Source: Tupaia tana
Taxonomy: Eukaryota; Chordata; Mammalia; Scandentia; Tupaiidae
NCBI GenBank assembly: GCA_026018925.1
Contig: JAKSZU010000007.1
Coordinates: forward strand, 91,776,328-91,840,327
Direction of reading: 5' to 3'
Length of the DNA: 64,000 bases
Part shown: one piece after another, positions 34,385 through 45,554 of the stretch
Layout: each line of letters starts with the position of its first letter
Position numbering within the stretch: position 1 is the stretch's first letter
Notes under the pieces: generated by a model
Database searches by the model: none
The model's input: only the letters and a program-made list of their open reading frames with translations
What the model was told of the DNA's origin: nothing
Program-made: the position numbers and the translations under genes

Positions 34385-34480
34385 CATCTGTGTTTTCCAA
34401 TAAAAGAAAATGAAAATTGAAGCACATTAAAAATAGCTCAATTGGGATTCCGAGTGGGGCTCCGCGGCCTGCTGTGGTGA
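34385..34480. promoter_or_regulatory. AT-rich unique pocket, possible conserved element
   Basis: CCAATAAAAGAAAATGAAAA and ACATTAAAAATAGCTCAATT sit in otherwise GC-rich sequence with no repeat similarity that I know. Regulatory role is a guess. Confidence 0.2.
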
Positions 34481-35479
34481 AGACGCCGAGCCTGCCTCCT
34501 CCCTCCTCCCCGCCTGGCACGACACCGCCGGGAGTCATCTGAGGCAACATCTCCCGGGGCCTTATGGGAAGGGGCTGAGGTGCAAGCAGCATCCCACGGG
34601 GAACCCCCAATTCTAGCGTGCCAGCTCCCAGCTTCTGGCACCCCAGGGCCTTGGGTCCCACTGGGGATAGGAGAAGACGGTCAGCGCCTTGTCTGGACAC
34701 CCCCCAGCACTCCCAGGGCCCCAGCGGGCCCCCACTTCCTGGGGATGTTGTGGGACAGCTTGTAGCAGAGAAGGCAGGCTCCTCGGGTGCTTGGGTCCCT
34801 GGGGGACCTGGGTCCTCAGACCTGGCTCCCCAGGCCACCTCTGGTCTGCAGCACTGCCCTAAGCAAGCCCAGCCCGTCTCTGGGCTGTTTCCTCCTCTCT
34901 AAAATGAGGATCTTAATAGAGGCCGAGGGAGGGATGCCCAGAGCTGCTGAGACTCCCCACCCCACCCCTGCACGCCCCCTTCCTGGCTGTGACCTGGGGA
35001 CACGTCCTCTGAACCCAGTGTCCTGGCTGGAAATGAGGGTGATGTAGGAGTCCCTCCTGAAGGTGTGGCCTGGTGTGTCCCTGTGTGCAGGGACACGGCT
35101 GAGGGTCATTACTGTGATCCTGCTCTTTACTGTGAGTCTCTGCAGAAAGGGAATTGTTGACCGGAGCTGTGGGAGGCCCTGGTGAGGCCGTATGGGGAGG
35201 ACTTGGCCCTGAGACAGCTGCTCATGGTGAGGAAGGGGTGGCGTCTGCCTGGAGTGGGGGTTCTGTGGCCCCAGAGTGTCTCTGTCCCCCAATGTGGCCA
35301 GCTGTATGTGGCCACAGCCTGCCCCTGTGACCAGCTACAGTGCACAGGCTCTTGGTGAGGTCAGTCAGGGACAGGGGGCTGCCATGGCAGGGAAGCCCAG
35401 TCCACACAGTCGGGACACAGCAGAGGCCCACCGCCAGGATCGGAGTGCCCGTGGAGGGCAGGCGCTGCCTGGGGCTGGG

Positions 35480-35660
35480 CCTGTGCCGGCAGACGCCAGG
35501 CCATGCTGCTGGACAGCCTTGAGTTGGTTGCTTCCCCCCGAACCTCAGCGTCTTCATCTGTGAGATGGGGCTGATAAATTGTTCCTGCCTCCCAGGGCTT
35601 CGAGAAGCTGAGCTCCTGGGCAGACTTGGCACGTGGTAAACACCAGGTCCGTAAGAGCCT
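35480..35660 (+). mobile_element. MIR fragment
   Basis: CTTGAGTTGGTTGCTTCCCC, CCTCAGCGTCTTCATCTGTG and AGATGGGGCTGATAAATTGT. Confidence 0.8.
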
Positions 35661-35984
35661 GAGAGTGTGAGTGGCCCTCCCCACACTATCCTCCTGTCCG
35701 TCCAGAGCAGAGACTGCGGCGGGGCCCACCAGAGCCAGTTCACAGGATGTACACCTGCCCTGACAGCCCAAGCCGCTCCTGGAGGGCACATGGTGGGGGC
35801 CTGGGGCAGGTAGGAAACGTGGGGCGGGGGCTCTCAACTGCAGCCGTGTACCAGACCAGCCACCCCCTCCCACACAACCCAAGTGCCCTCTCTGGCCAGA
35901 GGGCCTGGGCTTTTCTTGGCCGTGGGAGTGAGTAGCGGTTCGTGGAATGTGCAGTTATGTGCAGAGACACCCACCTCCTCTGTT

Positions 35985-36297
35985 CAGGTGGTATTAGTTT
36001 ATTGTCGCTGCTATAACAATTATGTTCTAGAGGTCAGAAGTCCAACATGCGTCTCACTGGGCTGAAATCGGAGAGTCAGAGGCCGCACCCTCTGAGATTC
36101 TGGGCAAAACCCCTTCTCCTGCCTTTTCCAGCCCTGGGGGCACCTGCACCCCGGGGCTCGCAGTTCTTCCTCCGTTTTCCAGATCTGTCTTTCCACCTCA
36201 CTTCCATCCCCACATGGCCTAATTCTGGTCCTCTGGCCTCCCTCTTAGAAAGTGCTAGTGACTGTATTGATCTCACGTGGATAATCTAGAATAGTCT
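35985..36297 (+). mobile_element. Unnamed eutherian dispersed repeat, left part
   Basis: GTGGTATTAGTTTATTGTCG, CTGCTATAACAATTATGTTC, TAGAGGTCAGAAGTCCAACA and GTCTCACTGGGCTGAAATC match a very common mammalian repeat that I recall but cannot name. It resumes after the two SINEs at 36600-36635 and 36898-36965. Confidence 0.65.
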
Positions 36298-36315
36298 CCC
36301 CATCTCAATATTCTT

Positions 36316-36592
36316 TTTTTTTTTTTTCTTTTTCTTTTTTTGGAGAGGTTTTCGCTATAGGGCGCGTGCGCTCGCCAGACAAACAGAGAGAGACATAGAG
36401 ACAGAAAGCGAGAAATCACCCCCCAGGGGGGATGGTCACGCCGCAATCCCTTCTCCTCCATTCTCCTCTCGGGATCTTGGGCACGCACGCACACGCGCCT
36501 GGCGTGAGTTTTAAGCCACCGGGTCCGGGACGCGAACCGCGGTCGACTACGTGGGAGTCCAGCGACATAGCCATTACACTAACTACTGGTCC
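36316..36592 (-). mobile_element. tRNA-derived SINE, tSINE-A, with 18-bp target-site duplication
   Basis: Complement order: T-rich tail, TTTTCGCTATAGGGCGCGTG, body, GGACGCGAACCGCGGTCGAC and ACATAGCCATTACACTAACT. CCCCATCTCAATATTCTT occurs exactly at 36298-36315 and 36593-36610. CpG content is high, so the copy is recent. Confidence 0.98.
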
Positions 36593-36632
36593 CCCCATCT
36601 CAATATTCTTATTTAATCTTTAATTAATATTA

Positions 36633-36783
36633 TTTATTTATATTTTAGTTTTTGCAGAGGGGCACGTGTGCTCACTGGAGAGAGACAGAGAGAGAGAGAG
36701 AGGGAAGGTGAGAAAGCACCCCCCAGGGAGGAGGCCATACTGCAATCTCTTCTCCTTCACTCACCTGTCGGGATTTGGGGCAT

Positions 36784-36823
<40 letters not shown>

Positions 36824-36897
36824 CCAGCTTGTTTCCCAACCGCGCAGTCAGCCATGTGGGATCCAGCCGCCTTAACCACCATGCCACCTGCTGGCCC
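36633..36897 (-). mobile_element. tRNA-derived SINE, tSINE-B, with (CA)n in the body
   Basis: GCACGTGTGCTCACTGGAGA, TGCAATCTCTTCTCCTTCAC, a CA run, then GCCTTAACCACCATGCCACC. The AATTAAT words on both sides may be the target duplication. Confidence 0.93.
36786..36819. repeat. (CA)n microsatellite
   Basis: About 17 CA units grown within the SINE at the GCATGCACAC position. Confidence 0.95.
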
Positions 36898-36965
36898 ATT
36901 CATCTTAATTAATCAGAAGTCGAGAGGGCGCATTCACAGGTTCTGGGGGCTAGGATGTGGACATC
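36898..36965 (+). mobile_element. Unnamed eutherian dispersed repeat, right part
   Basis: GGGCGCATTCACAGGTTCTG followed by GGGGCTAGGATGTGGACATC continues the element begun at 35985. Confidence 0.65.
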
Positions 36966-37079
36966 TTTGTCTCCAACATGAGAAGGGCAGAGTCTGCTTC
37001 AGCCTTGACTAGAATGGGCTGGCGGATGTCGGTGACATCGTAACTTCCCTTACCGAGTGCCAAGTTGTCAAAATTCGTA

Positions 37080-37278
37080 AATAACGGCAGTCGGTATTTT
37101 ACTGAGCACGTACTACAGCTGGGCGCCGGGCTAAGCACTTTACATGCACGACCTCATGGATTGTCCCAGCCACCTGCAGGGCAGGCGCTCGTGTGGCTGC
37201 CAGCCCACAGCTCAAAGAGGGAAGGAAGTGGCTCGTCTGGGGCTCCCAGCTTAGGAAGCGGGATTCAAGTACAGATGA
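37080..37278 (-). mobile_element. MIR, near full length
   Basis: TTTTACTGAGCACGTACTAC, GCTAAGCACTTTACATGCAC, GACCTCATGGATTG and AGCGGGATTCAAGTACAG-type wording. Antisense. Confidence 0.85.
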
Positions 37279-38511
37279 CCCCGGAGCCCACGCTCTCAGC
37301 CCCTTCCCTGGCCTTTGGTTCCAGCCCTCTGGCCCCTCACTCTGATGGCTGCACCAGAGCTATCTGCTCGGCGTCACCCTCACCGTCTCTGCCCCCCACC
37401 CCCAGCCAGGGGTGTGGCTGGGTGGACTCTCAGGCCGTGCTCAGGGAGTGTGTCGCTGTAGGAGGGTAGGCGAGATTGCCTGGGCCAGCAGGTGCTGGGG
37501 CTGTGTGTGGACTCACGCCCGAGTCTACTTCTATGTGGCCGACCTCAGCTTCCTCACCTGCTAAATGGGGCCCCTGTGGCATTGCCCGGGAACAGTAGCC
37601 AGCACGGTGCCCGGCACACCATATGTGCCAATAGCAGCACCGAGTAGGGACTCACTGGCTGCACGTCAGGTTGGCATCATTACTCCTGTTAAACGCAGCC
37701 GCCCACCCATACCACCCATCCCAGCGGGGTCTCCGGTAACCCTTCTCAGTCCTGTCGGCCCCTGGGTGAACCAGGGCGAGTACAACGTGGCACTGCCTGC
37801 TCCTGAGCAAAGCTTACCAGGCCAGGCCTGTGCCGAGAGCTTCCCTTCTCTCCCGTGAGCGCTGTTCACTCTCCGTCCCTTGGATGAGGCTGTTAAGGCT
37901 GGAGCCCTGTGGTTGGTGGGGGAGCAGAGGGCACTCCGTCAGCCTCGGGCAGCCACCCACCGCGCACCTTAGCCCACTGGGGTCGCATCCCTCCCTCGCG
38001 GGACGCACACTCCAGTGGAGAGATGCTTGAGGTTCCAGATCCAGTTTCCAGTCAGAGCCAAAATTCCTGAGTCTGCTCCTCGCAGCAGCGGGCCCAGCGG
38101 CCACCCCAGGCTGCCACCGCCACGGTACAGAATTCCCGGCGAGGTGGGGGCTGACCAGGGTTGGGAGCTGGGCCTTGCTGTGCCTACAATCCTGTGCTCT
38201 CTGGCTCCCGGGACTGGCAGAGTGGCACGGCCAGCAGCTCGGGAAGGCTGATGCTGGGCACGGCTCGGACCAGGCAGGGCGTGTCTCGTGTGTGAGCTAG
38301 CATAGGCCACCTGCTCACCATCTGACCTGGCCTCTCCCAGTGCCTGGGGACAGCTGCCTCCTGGTTGTATGGGACACCAACAGTCTCCATGTTCCACTCA
38401 CCAGCCTGGCATTGCAGAACCCAGGCCCGGTCCAAAATCCAGGGTAGGAGGGACACCAGACACGCTCGGGAGGGAGAGGTGGAAGCTGGAGAAGAGGCTT
38501 CCCCACCCCCC

Positions 38512-38741
38512 CGCATAAGGTGTGTGTGCTCACCAGAGACGGGTCGTGAGAGAAAGTGAGAAATCATTTCCCGGGGGAATGGCCATGCTGCAATCCCTTC
38601 TCCATTCTCCTTCTGGGATTTTGGGCATGCACACACACATGCCTGGCATGAATTTCAAGCCACCAGGTCCAGGACTCAAATTGTGGTCAGCCATGTGAGA
38701 GTCCAGTGCCTTTAACCACGGTTCCACCTGCTGGCCCCGAG
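38512..38741 (-). mobile_element. tRNA-derived SINE, tSINE-B
   Basis: GGTGTGTGTGCTCACCAGAG, GCTGCAATCCCTTCTCCATT, GTCCAGGACTCAAATTGTGG and AACCACGGTTCCACCTGCTG. No T tract remains at the tail. Confidence 0.9.
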
Positions 38742-38744
38742 AGG

Positions 38745-39690
38745 GGGCATCTCATTGAAGCTCGGGAAGTGGGCAGTCAGAGTCAGGAAGGACTTCCTGG
38801 AGGAAGAGGTGCCTGAGCTGTCTTAAAAGCACACAGGAACTTGTCAGGTGAGGAAGGTGGACCGTCTGGGCCAGGGTGCACTTGGAGTTGCAAGGACTGG
38901 AGGAGCCTGCGTGTTTAAGGATCTCCCGCAGGCCTCGGCTCCGACCACCTGCATGTGATGCGCCCATCTGTCCAGGCAGAGCGGGGCAGAGCTCAGCACT
39001 CAGCAGCTGGACGGCTCGGCAGTGGAGACGAGGTGTGGGTTCGGAGAGCGAGTGGACTGGCCTCACTGGGTGGGCAGAGGTGCACTGGAACCAGGGACGG
39101 GCCAGCCCACCAAAGCCTTGAACATCATGCTGGGCTCCACCTTCCGTCAGTGTGGGCCCGGAAGGCAGCGCCGGCTGCCCCACTAGTTCCTGATCCTTTC
39201 CAGGGAGGCAGTGACTTGGAGGCCTGTAACATCCCAGTGAGCAAGAAGCCTGCCTCCCAGGGTTGCCCTCCTCCCAACAGAAGCCTTCTGTGATTTCATG
39301 GAACAAGTCTAGCCTGGGCAGGAAGTCTTCCCGGCTCCTTACCACTCCACCAGAAGCCCAGGGAAGCCCAGTGCAGGTGACGGACATCCCAGAATGGGCA
39401 ACGCCCCTGTCCTGACACTCCTCAGAGACCGCAAAGGCTCCACGGGGTGTGGCAGGATGAGTACCAGGCCGGGTAACAGGCCGCCCTGACTCCTCCCCAC
39501 TCCCACTGCCTGGGACAGCCTCCCACCTGTGACCAGTACCTGCTCCCTGGTCCCGTGCTGCCACCCTCGGGCCCAGAAGTCCACCCTTCCAGCCCCCCAC
39601 CTGCTTCAGCTCTCACTCGGGGCCCTGGACTTCCAAACCTTGGGCTTTTATGAACGGATACCGAAGTCTGCCTTCCTCCCCACCTGGCCG
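38745..39690. other. GC-rich intronic stretch
   Basis: Bases 38785-38870 (CAGGAAGGACTTCCTGGAGG, GAGGTGCCTGAGCTGTCTTA) and 39095-39140 read like fragments of an unnamed old repeat. The 849-bp minus-strand frame (38752-39600) shows no domain. Confidence 0.4.
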
Positions 39691-39795
39691 GAATCTAGGT
39701 TCACTAACTTACCCTCACAGAGCCTCAGTTTGCTTCTCTGCAAAATGGGGACACGGAGATGCCCTTGAAGGGTTTGAGGCAGGCCTGGATTGCTC
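39690..39795 (+). mobile_element. MIR fragment
   Basis: CACTAACTTACCCTCACAGA, GCCTCAGTTTGCTTCTCTGC and AAAATGGGGACACGGAGATG. Confidence 0.75.
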
Positions 39796-40344
39796 CAGCG
39801 AGGGCCTGTGCGTCCAGTGCACCCGCAGGGTGGGTTAGGAACAGGATTAGAGTGCTCCTCCCCTTGCATCTTCTGCACCCCAAGGGGCTCTTCATTTCAA
39901 GCCTGTTCCCTCTCAGGCCCTTCCTGCTGCCATTAACCCTTCTGTGCCGGGCGTGTCTCAAGCCCCACCAGCTCGTGCCAGGAGCACTGAGGCCTGGCTC
40001 TTTGCATGGCGTTGCCTCTCGGGTATCAGGTCGGTGGGAAAATGAATAGGAGCTGGTATGAGGACGCGGAGGCTCTGATCAGGCGGCGTTGGGCAATTGT
40101 CAAGCAGCTCTCCTAAGAAAATCCCACAAAGCTGTGCCCACTTAGCTGTGGGAGATGCCAGTGTGGCTGGCGAGAGAGTGGGGGGGGGTGCCCGGGGTGC
40201 TCTGTCACTGCACCCCTGCTGCCACGGGCTGCCGAGGCCAGACTGGAGCAGAGAGAGTCAATGTGGAAGGGACAAAGGCTTCTGGAAACGCCTCAAAGGC
40301 ATAGTCAGTCCTGGGCACAGCGAGTGCTTGGGAGCCAGGCCTAA

Positions 40345-40445
40345 GGCGAACTCTCTCCTCTCCTCCCGACCAGCTGTGTGGCCGGGGCAGTCTCTACCTC
40401 TCTGATCCTGAGATTGGAATTTCATCTATAAAATAGGTCACTTAC
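40345..40445 (+). mobile_element. MIR fragment
   Basis: GACCAGCTGTGTGGCCGGGG, CTACCTCTCTGATCCTGAGA and TCATCTATAAAATAGG. Confidence 0.65.
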
Positions 40446-40589
40446 CCAAGAAGATGCAGGGTCGGCGCTCAGGCCACCCTCCCTCACTGATCCCTGCTGC
40501 CCTCTTCAACTGGCATTCGAGACTCTTCGCGGTGTCTGGAGTTCTGTCTCTCCTCCTGGGGCAACCTCGGGGGAGTGTTGAGTGAGTGG

Positions 40590-40645
40590 GGGGTAGATGG
40601 GTAGATGGATGAGTAAGTAATAGATGTCAGGGTGTGGGGGAGATC
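40590..40645 (+). repeat. TGGA-type block, copy 1
   Basis: GTAGATGGATGAGTAAGTAA followed by TAGATGTCAGGGTGTGGGG recurs at about 41801-41845 with small changes, 1.2 kb away. Confidence 0.75.
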
Positions 40646-40784
40646 AGGCATGTTCATTCTCCCCTCCCAGCCGCCCCACTGCCCAGAACACCCTTCTCGT
40701 CTCCGTTCTCCTGTTCCTCTTCTCTGTTGCCTGGCTGTCTCCTGCTCCGTATTTGGGATCCAGACCAGGTGCCACTCATTTGGT

Positions 40785-41020
40785 AAATCTCTTTTTATGT
40801 TTTATTAACATATAATAATTGCACGTATTTGTGGGGGTACAGTGGGATTTTCAGTACAAGAACACAATGCGTCCTGATTAAGTCGGGTAATTAGTGTACC
40901 TACCGTCGCCACCACTCGTCATTCGTTGTGTCGGGGACGGTCCAGACCCTCTCGATGAGTCACTCTGAGGTGTACACGAGTTGTTGGCTCTGGTCTTCTG
41001 CTGTCTAACACCAGATGTCC
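40785..41020 (-). mobile_element. L1-like fragment
   Basis: ATTAACATATAATAATTGCA, CGTATTTGTGGGGGTACAGT, GTCGGGTAATTAGTGTACCT and GTCTAACACCAGATGTCC fit a diverged L1 segment commonly seen in this orientation. Confidence 0.65.
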
Positions 41021-41499
41021 TCTCGTCGATCTGCCGGGAGGCCTCCTGACCCTAGGCGGCGAGGGCTCCCCCTCTGCTGTGGGAGCCTGTCTTTTCATTC
41101 CTGGGATCCCCTGCAGGCGGTGGATCGGGGGCTGTGGTGGGGGGGCTGGATCACTCACTGGCCCCTGCGTGGTGGGATGGGCCATGGCCATACCTAATGA
41201 GATGGGGAGATGGGTCTAAGGCCAAGTGGGCCTCAGGAAACAGACTCTCTGGAGGCAGAGGGAAGCCAGATTCAGAAGCAGCAGCACAGAACCCAGGCTG
41301 CCAGCCGAGCTAGCGTGTGGAGCCTGGAAGGTCCAAGAGGAATGGGAGTGGGCGCCAAGAGGCTCTGTTTGCTCCAGATCAGTGAATCGGGTCAGCGACA
41401 GTGTCCGTTTCTGACTTGCCAGTATCGAGCATGGGCCTGGCACACAGTAGGGGCTGGAAGGATGTAAGGCCTAAGTACATGTGCGGATCAGGGACTGGT

Positions 41500-41960
41500 G
41501 GTAGGCAGGCAAGTGAGCGGGAGGTGGGCAGGTGTGGGGAAGAGCGGCGGGGAAGGAGGGGCTGGCCCAGTGGATGGACGGACGGGTCCCTGAGTGCGAG
41601 GCCAGCTGTGTGGGTGGTGAAATGATGGCGAGATGGATGGGTGGGTAAGTGAGAGGACGGATGGAGAGATGGCTGTGAGGGGGCACAATGGCTTCCTTAA
41701 TGGTTACTTGGATCGGGTGGCTCAATGGAGGGATAGGCGTGAGAGCGGGTAAGTAGAGGGGTGGGCGTGGGGACGGGCCGCTTGTCGGGGAAGGCAGACG
41801 GGTAGATGGATGGACAAGTAATAGATGTCAGTGTGGGGGGTAGATGGGTGGGTGGCGGGTGGGGGTGTCAGGCATTTACAGATGACTGTGAGGAGTGGCT
41901 GGTGGAAGGACAGCTGGGTGAGAGGGAGTGCGGGTCAATGGGTGAATGAATGAACAGTAA
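41500..41960. repeat. G-rich degenerate TGGA/TGGG tandem region
   Basis: Imperfect GGTGGGTAAGTGAGAGG, GATGGATGG and TGGGTGGGTGGCGGG words over about 450 bp. Includes the second copy of the 40590 block at 41801-41845. A weaker continuation lies at 42425-42560. Confidence 0.75.
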
Positions 41961-42044
41961 ACTTCACGTGGCTAAATGCCTGACACCCTGCCCAGAAGCG
42001 GAGGGGTGGCCTGGGTTCTGAGTCCGAGTTAATTGTCCTTCATC

Positions 42045-42230
42045 GGGGGAGACCAGCACCAATTAGGCAAATAGATCCAGCCCCAGCAGGTCCTGCAGCA
42101 GGCCCGCTAATTGACTCCAACCTGACAGGCCCTGCTTGGGCTTACAGTGGCCTGTGTCTTATTGATCTGTAATTTACACTCCACTCACATCCAGAAGGAT
42201 CGGAGGTAACTTAGAAGATTAAACCTGCAT
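42045..42230. promoter_or_regulatory. Possible conserved non-coding element
   Basis: AGCACCAATTAGGCAAATAG, CCCGCTAATTGACTCCAACC and TTGATCTGTAATTTACACTC contain several TAATT homeodomain-type cores. It has no repeat similarity that I recognise and lies between repeat-rich blocks. Conservation cannot be tested here. Confidence 0.3.
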
Positions 42231-42424
42231 GCAACAGGACGGTTAGGACTAAAGTGGGAACACGAGAGGCCCCACAGCAGTGTGGGTGACAGCGTACCTG
42301 GTGCTCCTCCCCGTCTGCCTCTTACGCTGCGCCATGTTAGGCAGGTGGCTTAACCTCTCTGAAGCGTATTTCCCCCCGCCTGTAGGCAAAAATGGAGGAA
42401 AGGGTGAAGAAAGGAAGGGAGGCT

Positions 42425-42560
42425 GGCTAGGAGGGTGTGGGTGATGAGTGGCGGTGCTGGATATGTGGGTGGGAGGGTTCCTGGGTGAGTGGAATGGGGG
42501 GGCGTGTGGGGGAGGGATGGCTGAATGGGTAGGGAGGAGACAGGTGGATGGGTAAATGGG
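42425..42560. repeat. G-rich TGGG/TGGA tandem region
   Basis: GATATGTGGGTGGGAGGGTT and ACAGGTGGATGGGTAAATGG; the same word set as 41500-41960. Confidence 0.65.
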
Positions 42561-42608
42561 GCAATAGTAATTCTACCTCATACACATTACCAGCGTCAGA
42601 AGAGAGTG

Positions 42609-42765
42609 GGGGCCAGCAGGTGGCGTGATGGTTATGGCGCTGGACTCCCACATGGTCGACTGCAGTTTGAGTCTCGGACTTAGCGGCTTACTTTCTCACT
42701 TTCCCTTTCTTTTTCTCTTTGTCTCTCTCTGGTCAAATTTAAAAATAATAAAAAAATAAAACTAA
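42609..42765 (+). mobile_element. tRNA-derived SINE, B-short (body-less)
   Basis: GGGGGCCAGCAGGTGGCGTG, GGTTATGGCGCTGGACTCCC, GTTTGAGTCTCGGACTTAGC and GGCTTA, then directly CTTTCTCACTTTCCCTTTC. The roughly 110-bp central segment is absent. It ends CTCTGGTCAAATTTAAAAAT instead of the usual GCCCTATAGC. Confidence 0.9.
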
Positions 42766-43549
42766 GTAATTTTTGTTTTTTAATGGACTAGAAGAGGTAG
42801 TAACTGTGGCACTCCCACAGAGTTTAGGACAGAGGAAGTGCTTTGAATTATGAAGTGCATGGAGTCGTCTTGGTACCAGTGACCCTCCTTCTGGGGGGAT
42901 GAAGCCAGACACTGGACTGACAGTGTTCGCAGGAAGGAGCATCTGATGTCTGGGTAGGCCTGGGTGAAGGGCGAGGCTGGTGGTTTCTGTGGTGAGCCAG
43001 AAATGTGCGAGGCGCTTACAGTCCACTTGAGCACAAGGTTGCAGGGCAGGGTGAGGGTACAGTGATGGGGGACACCCACAGGGGCTGCGGGCATAGCGAT
43101 GGCTTCTCAGAGGGACTGACATTTGAGATGGGTCTTGAAGGGCAGGTCATCAGGGCAAGGAGTGCTCCCGGGAGAGGGGGCAGCTCTCGCATGCCCACCG
43201 TAGAGAGGGGCTGTGTCTGGTGGGCAGAGGGCAGATGCAAAGTACTTCCCGACTGCTCAGCACGGGGCCAGCTAGGAACAAGAGGGGCGCCCAGGCCTCT
43301 GGCCTCCAGGAGCCAGCCTGAGGCCCACTGGCACGTCGCTAAGTGACCCCTTTCTGAGCTTCCTCTCCTCCCCGTGAAGGGCCGCGGTGCCAGCTCCTCC
43401 CTAGGTGCTCACCGGAGGCTCTCGCGTGCGCTCTGCCTGGTGCCGGCACGTGGAGGTCTGAGTAGCGCCAGCCGGCAGGAATCTGTTCTGTCACCTCATT
43501 GATAGGGCCGCAGGCCGTGCGGATTGGTTAAGTGACGGGCAAGTGCTGG

Positions 43550-43725
43550 CTAGGACAGGCAGCCCGCTGTGTTGGCCTGGGCTCAATCTCTGACTTGCTG
43601 TGTGACCTGGGGCGAGTTACCTGACGTCTCAGAGCTTCGGTTTCCTTATGTGTAAAATGGGGCCAGTAACAGGCATCCCTCCGGGTTGTCGTGAGAACTG
43701 AAGGAACCCATAACAGGTCCAGGGC
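43550..43725 (+). mobile_element. MIR, near full length
   Basis: GACTTGCTGTGTGACCTGGG, GCGAGTTACCTGACGTCTCA, GCTTCGGTTTCCTTATGTGT and GGGTTGTCGTGAGAACTGAA. Confidence 0.9.
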
Positions 43726-44370
43726 TGTTCCAGCCGCTGCCTCCCTCCTTCCCCTGCCCCGGCAAGCCCTGGTGTTCATTTACTGCGCACCCCGCCCCCG
43801 GCAACCCCATCCAGACCCCCATCCATCATCCTGTCCTTCGCGGAGGTTAAGTGGGTCCCCGAGCAGCGAATCCAAGCTCTCCGAAGTCCCGGCTGCACAA
43901 TGCGGCCCGCTGTTAGCGCAGCCGGCTGGCCTGCAGGATTTGGTTTCAGCCAGGGCAGCCGGCGCTGGCGGGTGCCCAGGCCAGTGGTGGGCAGGCGGGG
44001 ACAGAGTGGAGGAGCCGGCGTTGTGGGACTCCTCTGCCCGAGCCTGAGAAAACAAGCGGGCCCCAGGCAGGCAACCGAGGCAGAACAGGGCCCCGAGCAG
44101 CAGGAGGACGCGGCGGGGAGTGTGCTCCCGTCCTCAGCAGAAGGATTGTACATTAGCTGGGTCCCCTTTCCTCGAGCCTGAGGGCTGAGCAGGGAGCCGA
44201 GCTGGGAAAACCACGTGCCGGGTTGGCAAGTCGTGCTAGAAAATCCACGGCCTTCCAGGAGCTGGCCTGGGGCGTCTGGCATCACCACCCGGGCTCGCTC
44301 TGCTTTGGGCAGGGAACCGGCACCCTTGGGCATCCATCCTCATCATGTTTTCAGAAGAGAGACTTCCAGA

Positions 44371-44609
44371 GACCAGCAGTTAGCATAATGGCTATGTCGC
44401 TGGACTCCCATGTAGTCAACCGTGGTTCGAGTCCCGGACCTGGTGGCTTAACCTCACGCCAGGCACGTGTGCATGCATGCCCAAGATCCCGAGAGGAGAA
44501 TGTAGGAGAAGGGATTGCAGCGTGGCCATCCCCCCTGGGGAGTGATTTCTCGCTTTCTGTCTTTCTCTCTCTGTGTCTTTCTGGCGAACACACATGCTCT
44601 ATAACAAAA
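44371..44609 (+). mobile_element. tRNA-derived SINE, tSINE-A, with 15-bp target-site duplication
   Basis: GACCAGCAGTTAGCATAATG, B box GGTTCGAGTCCCGGACC and GCGAACACACATGCTCTATA. AGAGAGACTTCCAGA flanks it exactly (44356-44370 and 44610-44624). Only a five-A tail is left. Confidence 0.97.
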
Positions 44610-44627
44610 AGAGAGACTTCCAGAAAC

Positions 44628-44790
44628 CCAGTCAGACCAGCCTGGACTTGAATCCCAGCTCCGCCTCGCTCTGACTGTGTGACTCTGGGCAGATCTCTGA
44701 GCCACTCTGGGCTCAGTTTCCCCACCTTACGGCACATGCAGAGTGTTCGGCTCAGGGCCTGGCTCTGAGGCACTGGTGGGTGACGGCCGA
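44628..44790 (+). mobile_element. MIR fragment
   Basis: GGACTTGAATCCCAGCTCCG, TGACTGTGTGACTCTGGGCA and GCTCAGTTTCCCCACCTTAC. The neighbouring tSINE-A landed just upstream. Confidence 0.9.
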
Positions 44791-44799
44791 GCTTCCCCT

Positions 44800-45545
44800 C
44801 CCTTTCATAGGCATCGTAGCCTGGTGGCTTCTGGGACCTGACCCGGGGCTGGCTTCTGCCCTGCCCTAACTAGCCACGTGCCCCGGCAGGAGCCCTTGAG
44901 CTCTCTAAGTCTTGGTTTCCTCCTAAGTTTGCTCTGGATGTTAACCCGAAGCCCCTGCCCATCGGTGCCCCTCATGGTGTCCCGGTGGCCTGGTGTGGCC
45001 CAACCTTCACACCTTACAAAAACCCTTTGCACCCAATGCCTCCTTGCTTCCTCACAGCGTGCTGGGAGCTACACAGACTTTACAGATGAGGAGACGGGTT
45101 CAGAGGAGCAGAGCGACTTTCCCAAGCCTGTAGGTGGCCTGGAGCTCTACCTCCTGACCCCTCCCTTCACCTCGCTGTGGAGACTCTAACTCGTTCCGTG
45201 GAGAGTTGCGGGCGGCCTGGGCCGCATCTCCAGGCTGTGATTAGTGTCCCACCAGGCCATGAGGTGCCAGCCTGGCCTGGGTTTGCAGCACCTCAGCCCC
45301 ACTAGCCCCTGCTGGGGAAGGTCCAGGGTGGCATCAGCTGGGTCCACGCCAGGCTGGTTGGCTCCCGGGCGGTGGGAGCGGAGACCCTGGGGGCTGCTAC
45401 CTCGGGTCCCTCTTCAGCTGCAGCCCTGCTGGCTGCCGAGCTCTAGGGGGACTCCTCCGCCGAGGCCACCTGACTCCGCAGAGCTCGGTACAGGCCACCT
45501 CCCTGCCCTTGCCGCCAGTCCTCCAGAGACCACCCCATCAGGTCA
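44800..45545. other. Intronic stretch with old repeat scraps
   Basis: MIR-like wording at 45060-45130 (TTTACAGATGAGGAGACGGG) in antisense. The rest is unique GC-rich sequence. Confidence 0.4.
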
Positions 45546-45554
45546 CCAAGGCCC

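Noticed and set aside
38752-39600. 282-codon open frame on the minus strand
   Set aside because: No recognisable domain. Overlaps old repeat relics, and composition explains the lack of stops.
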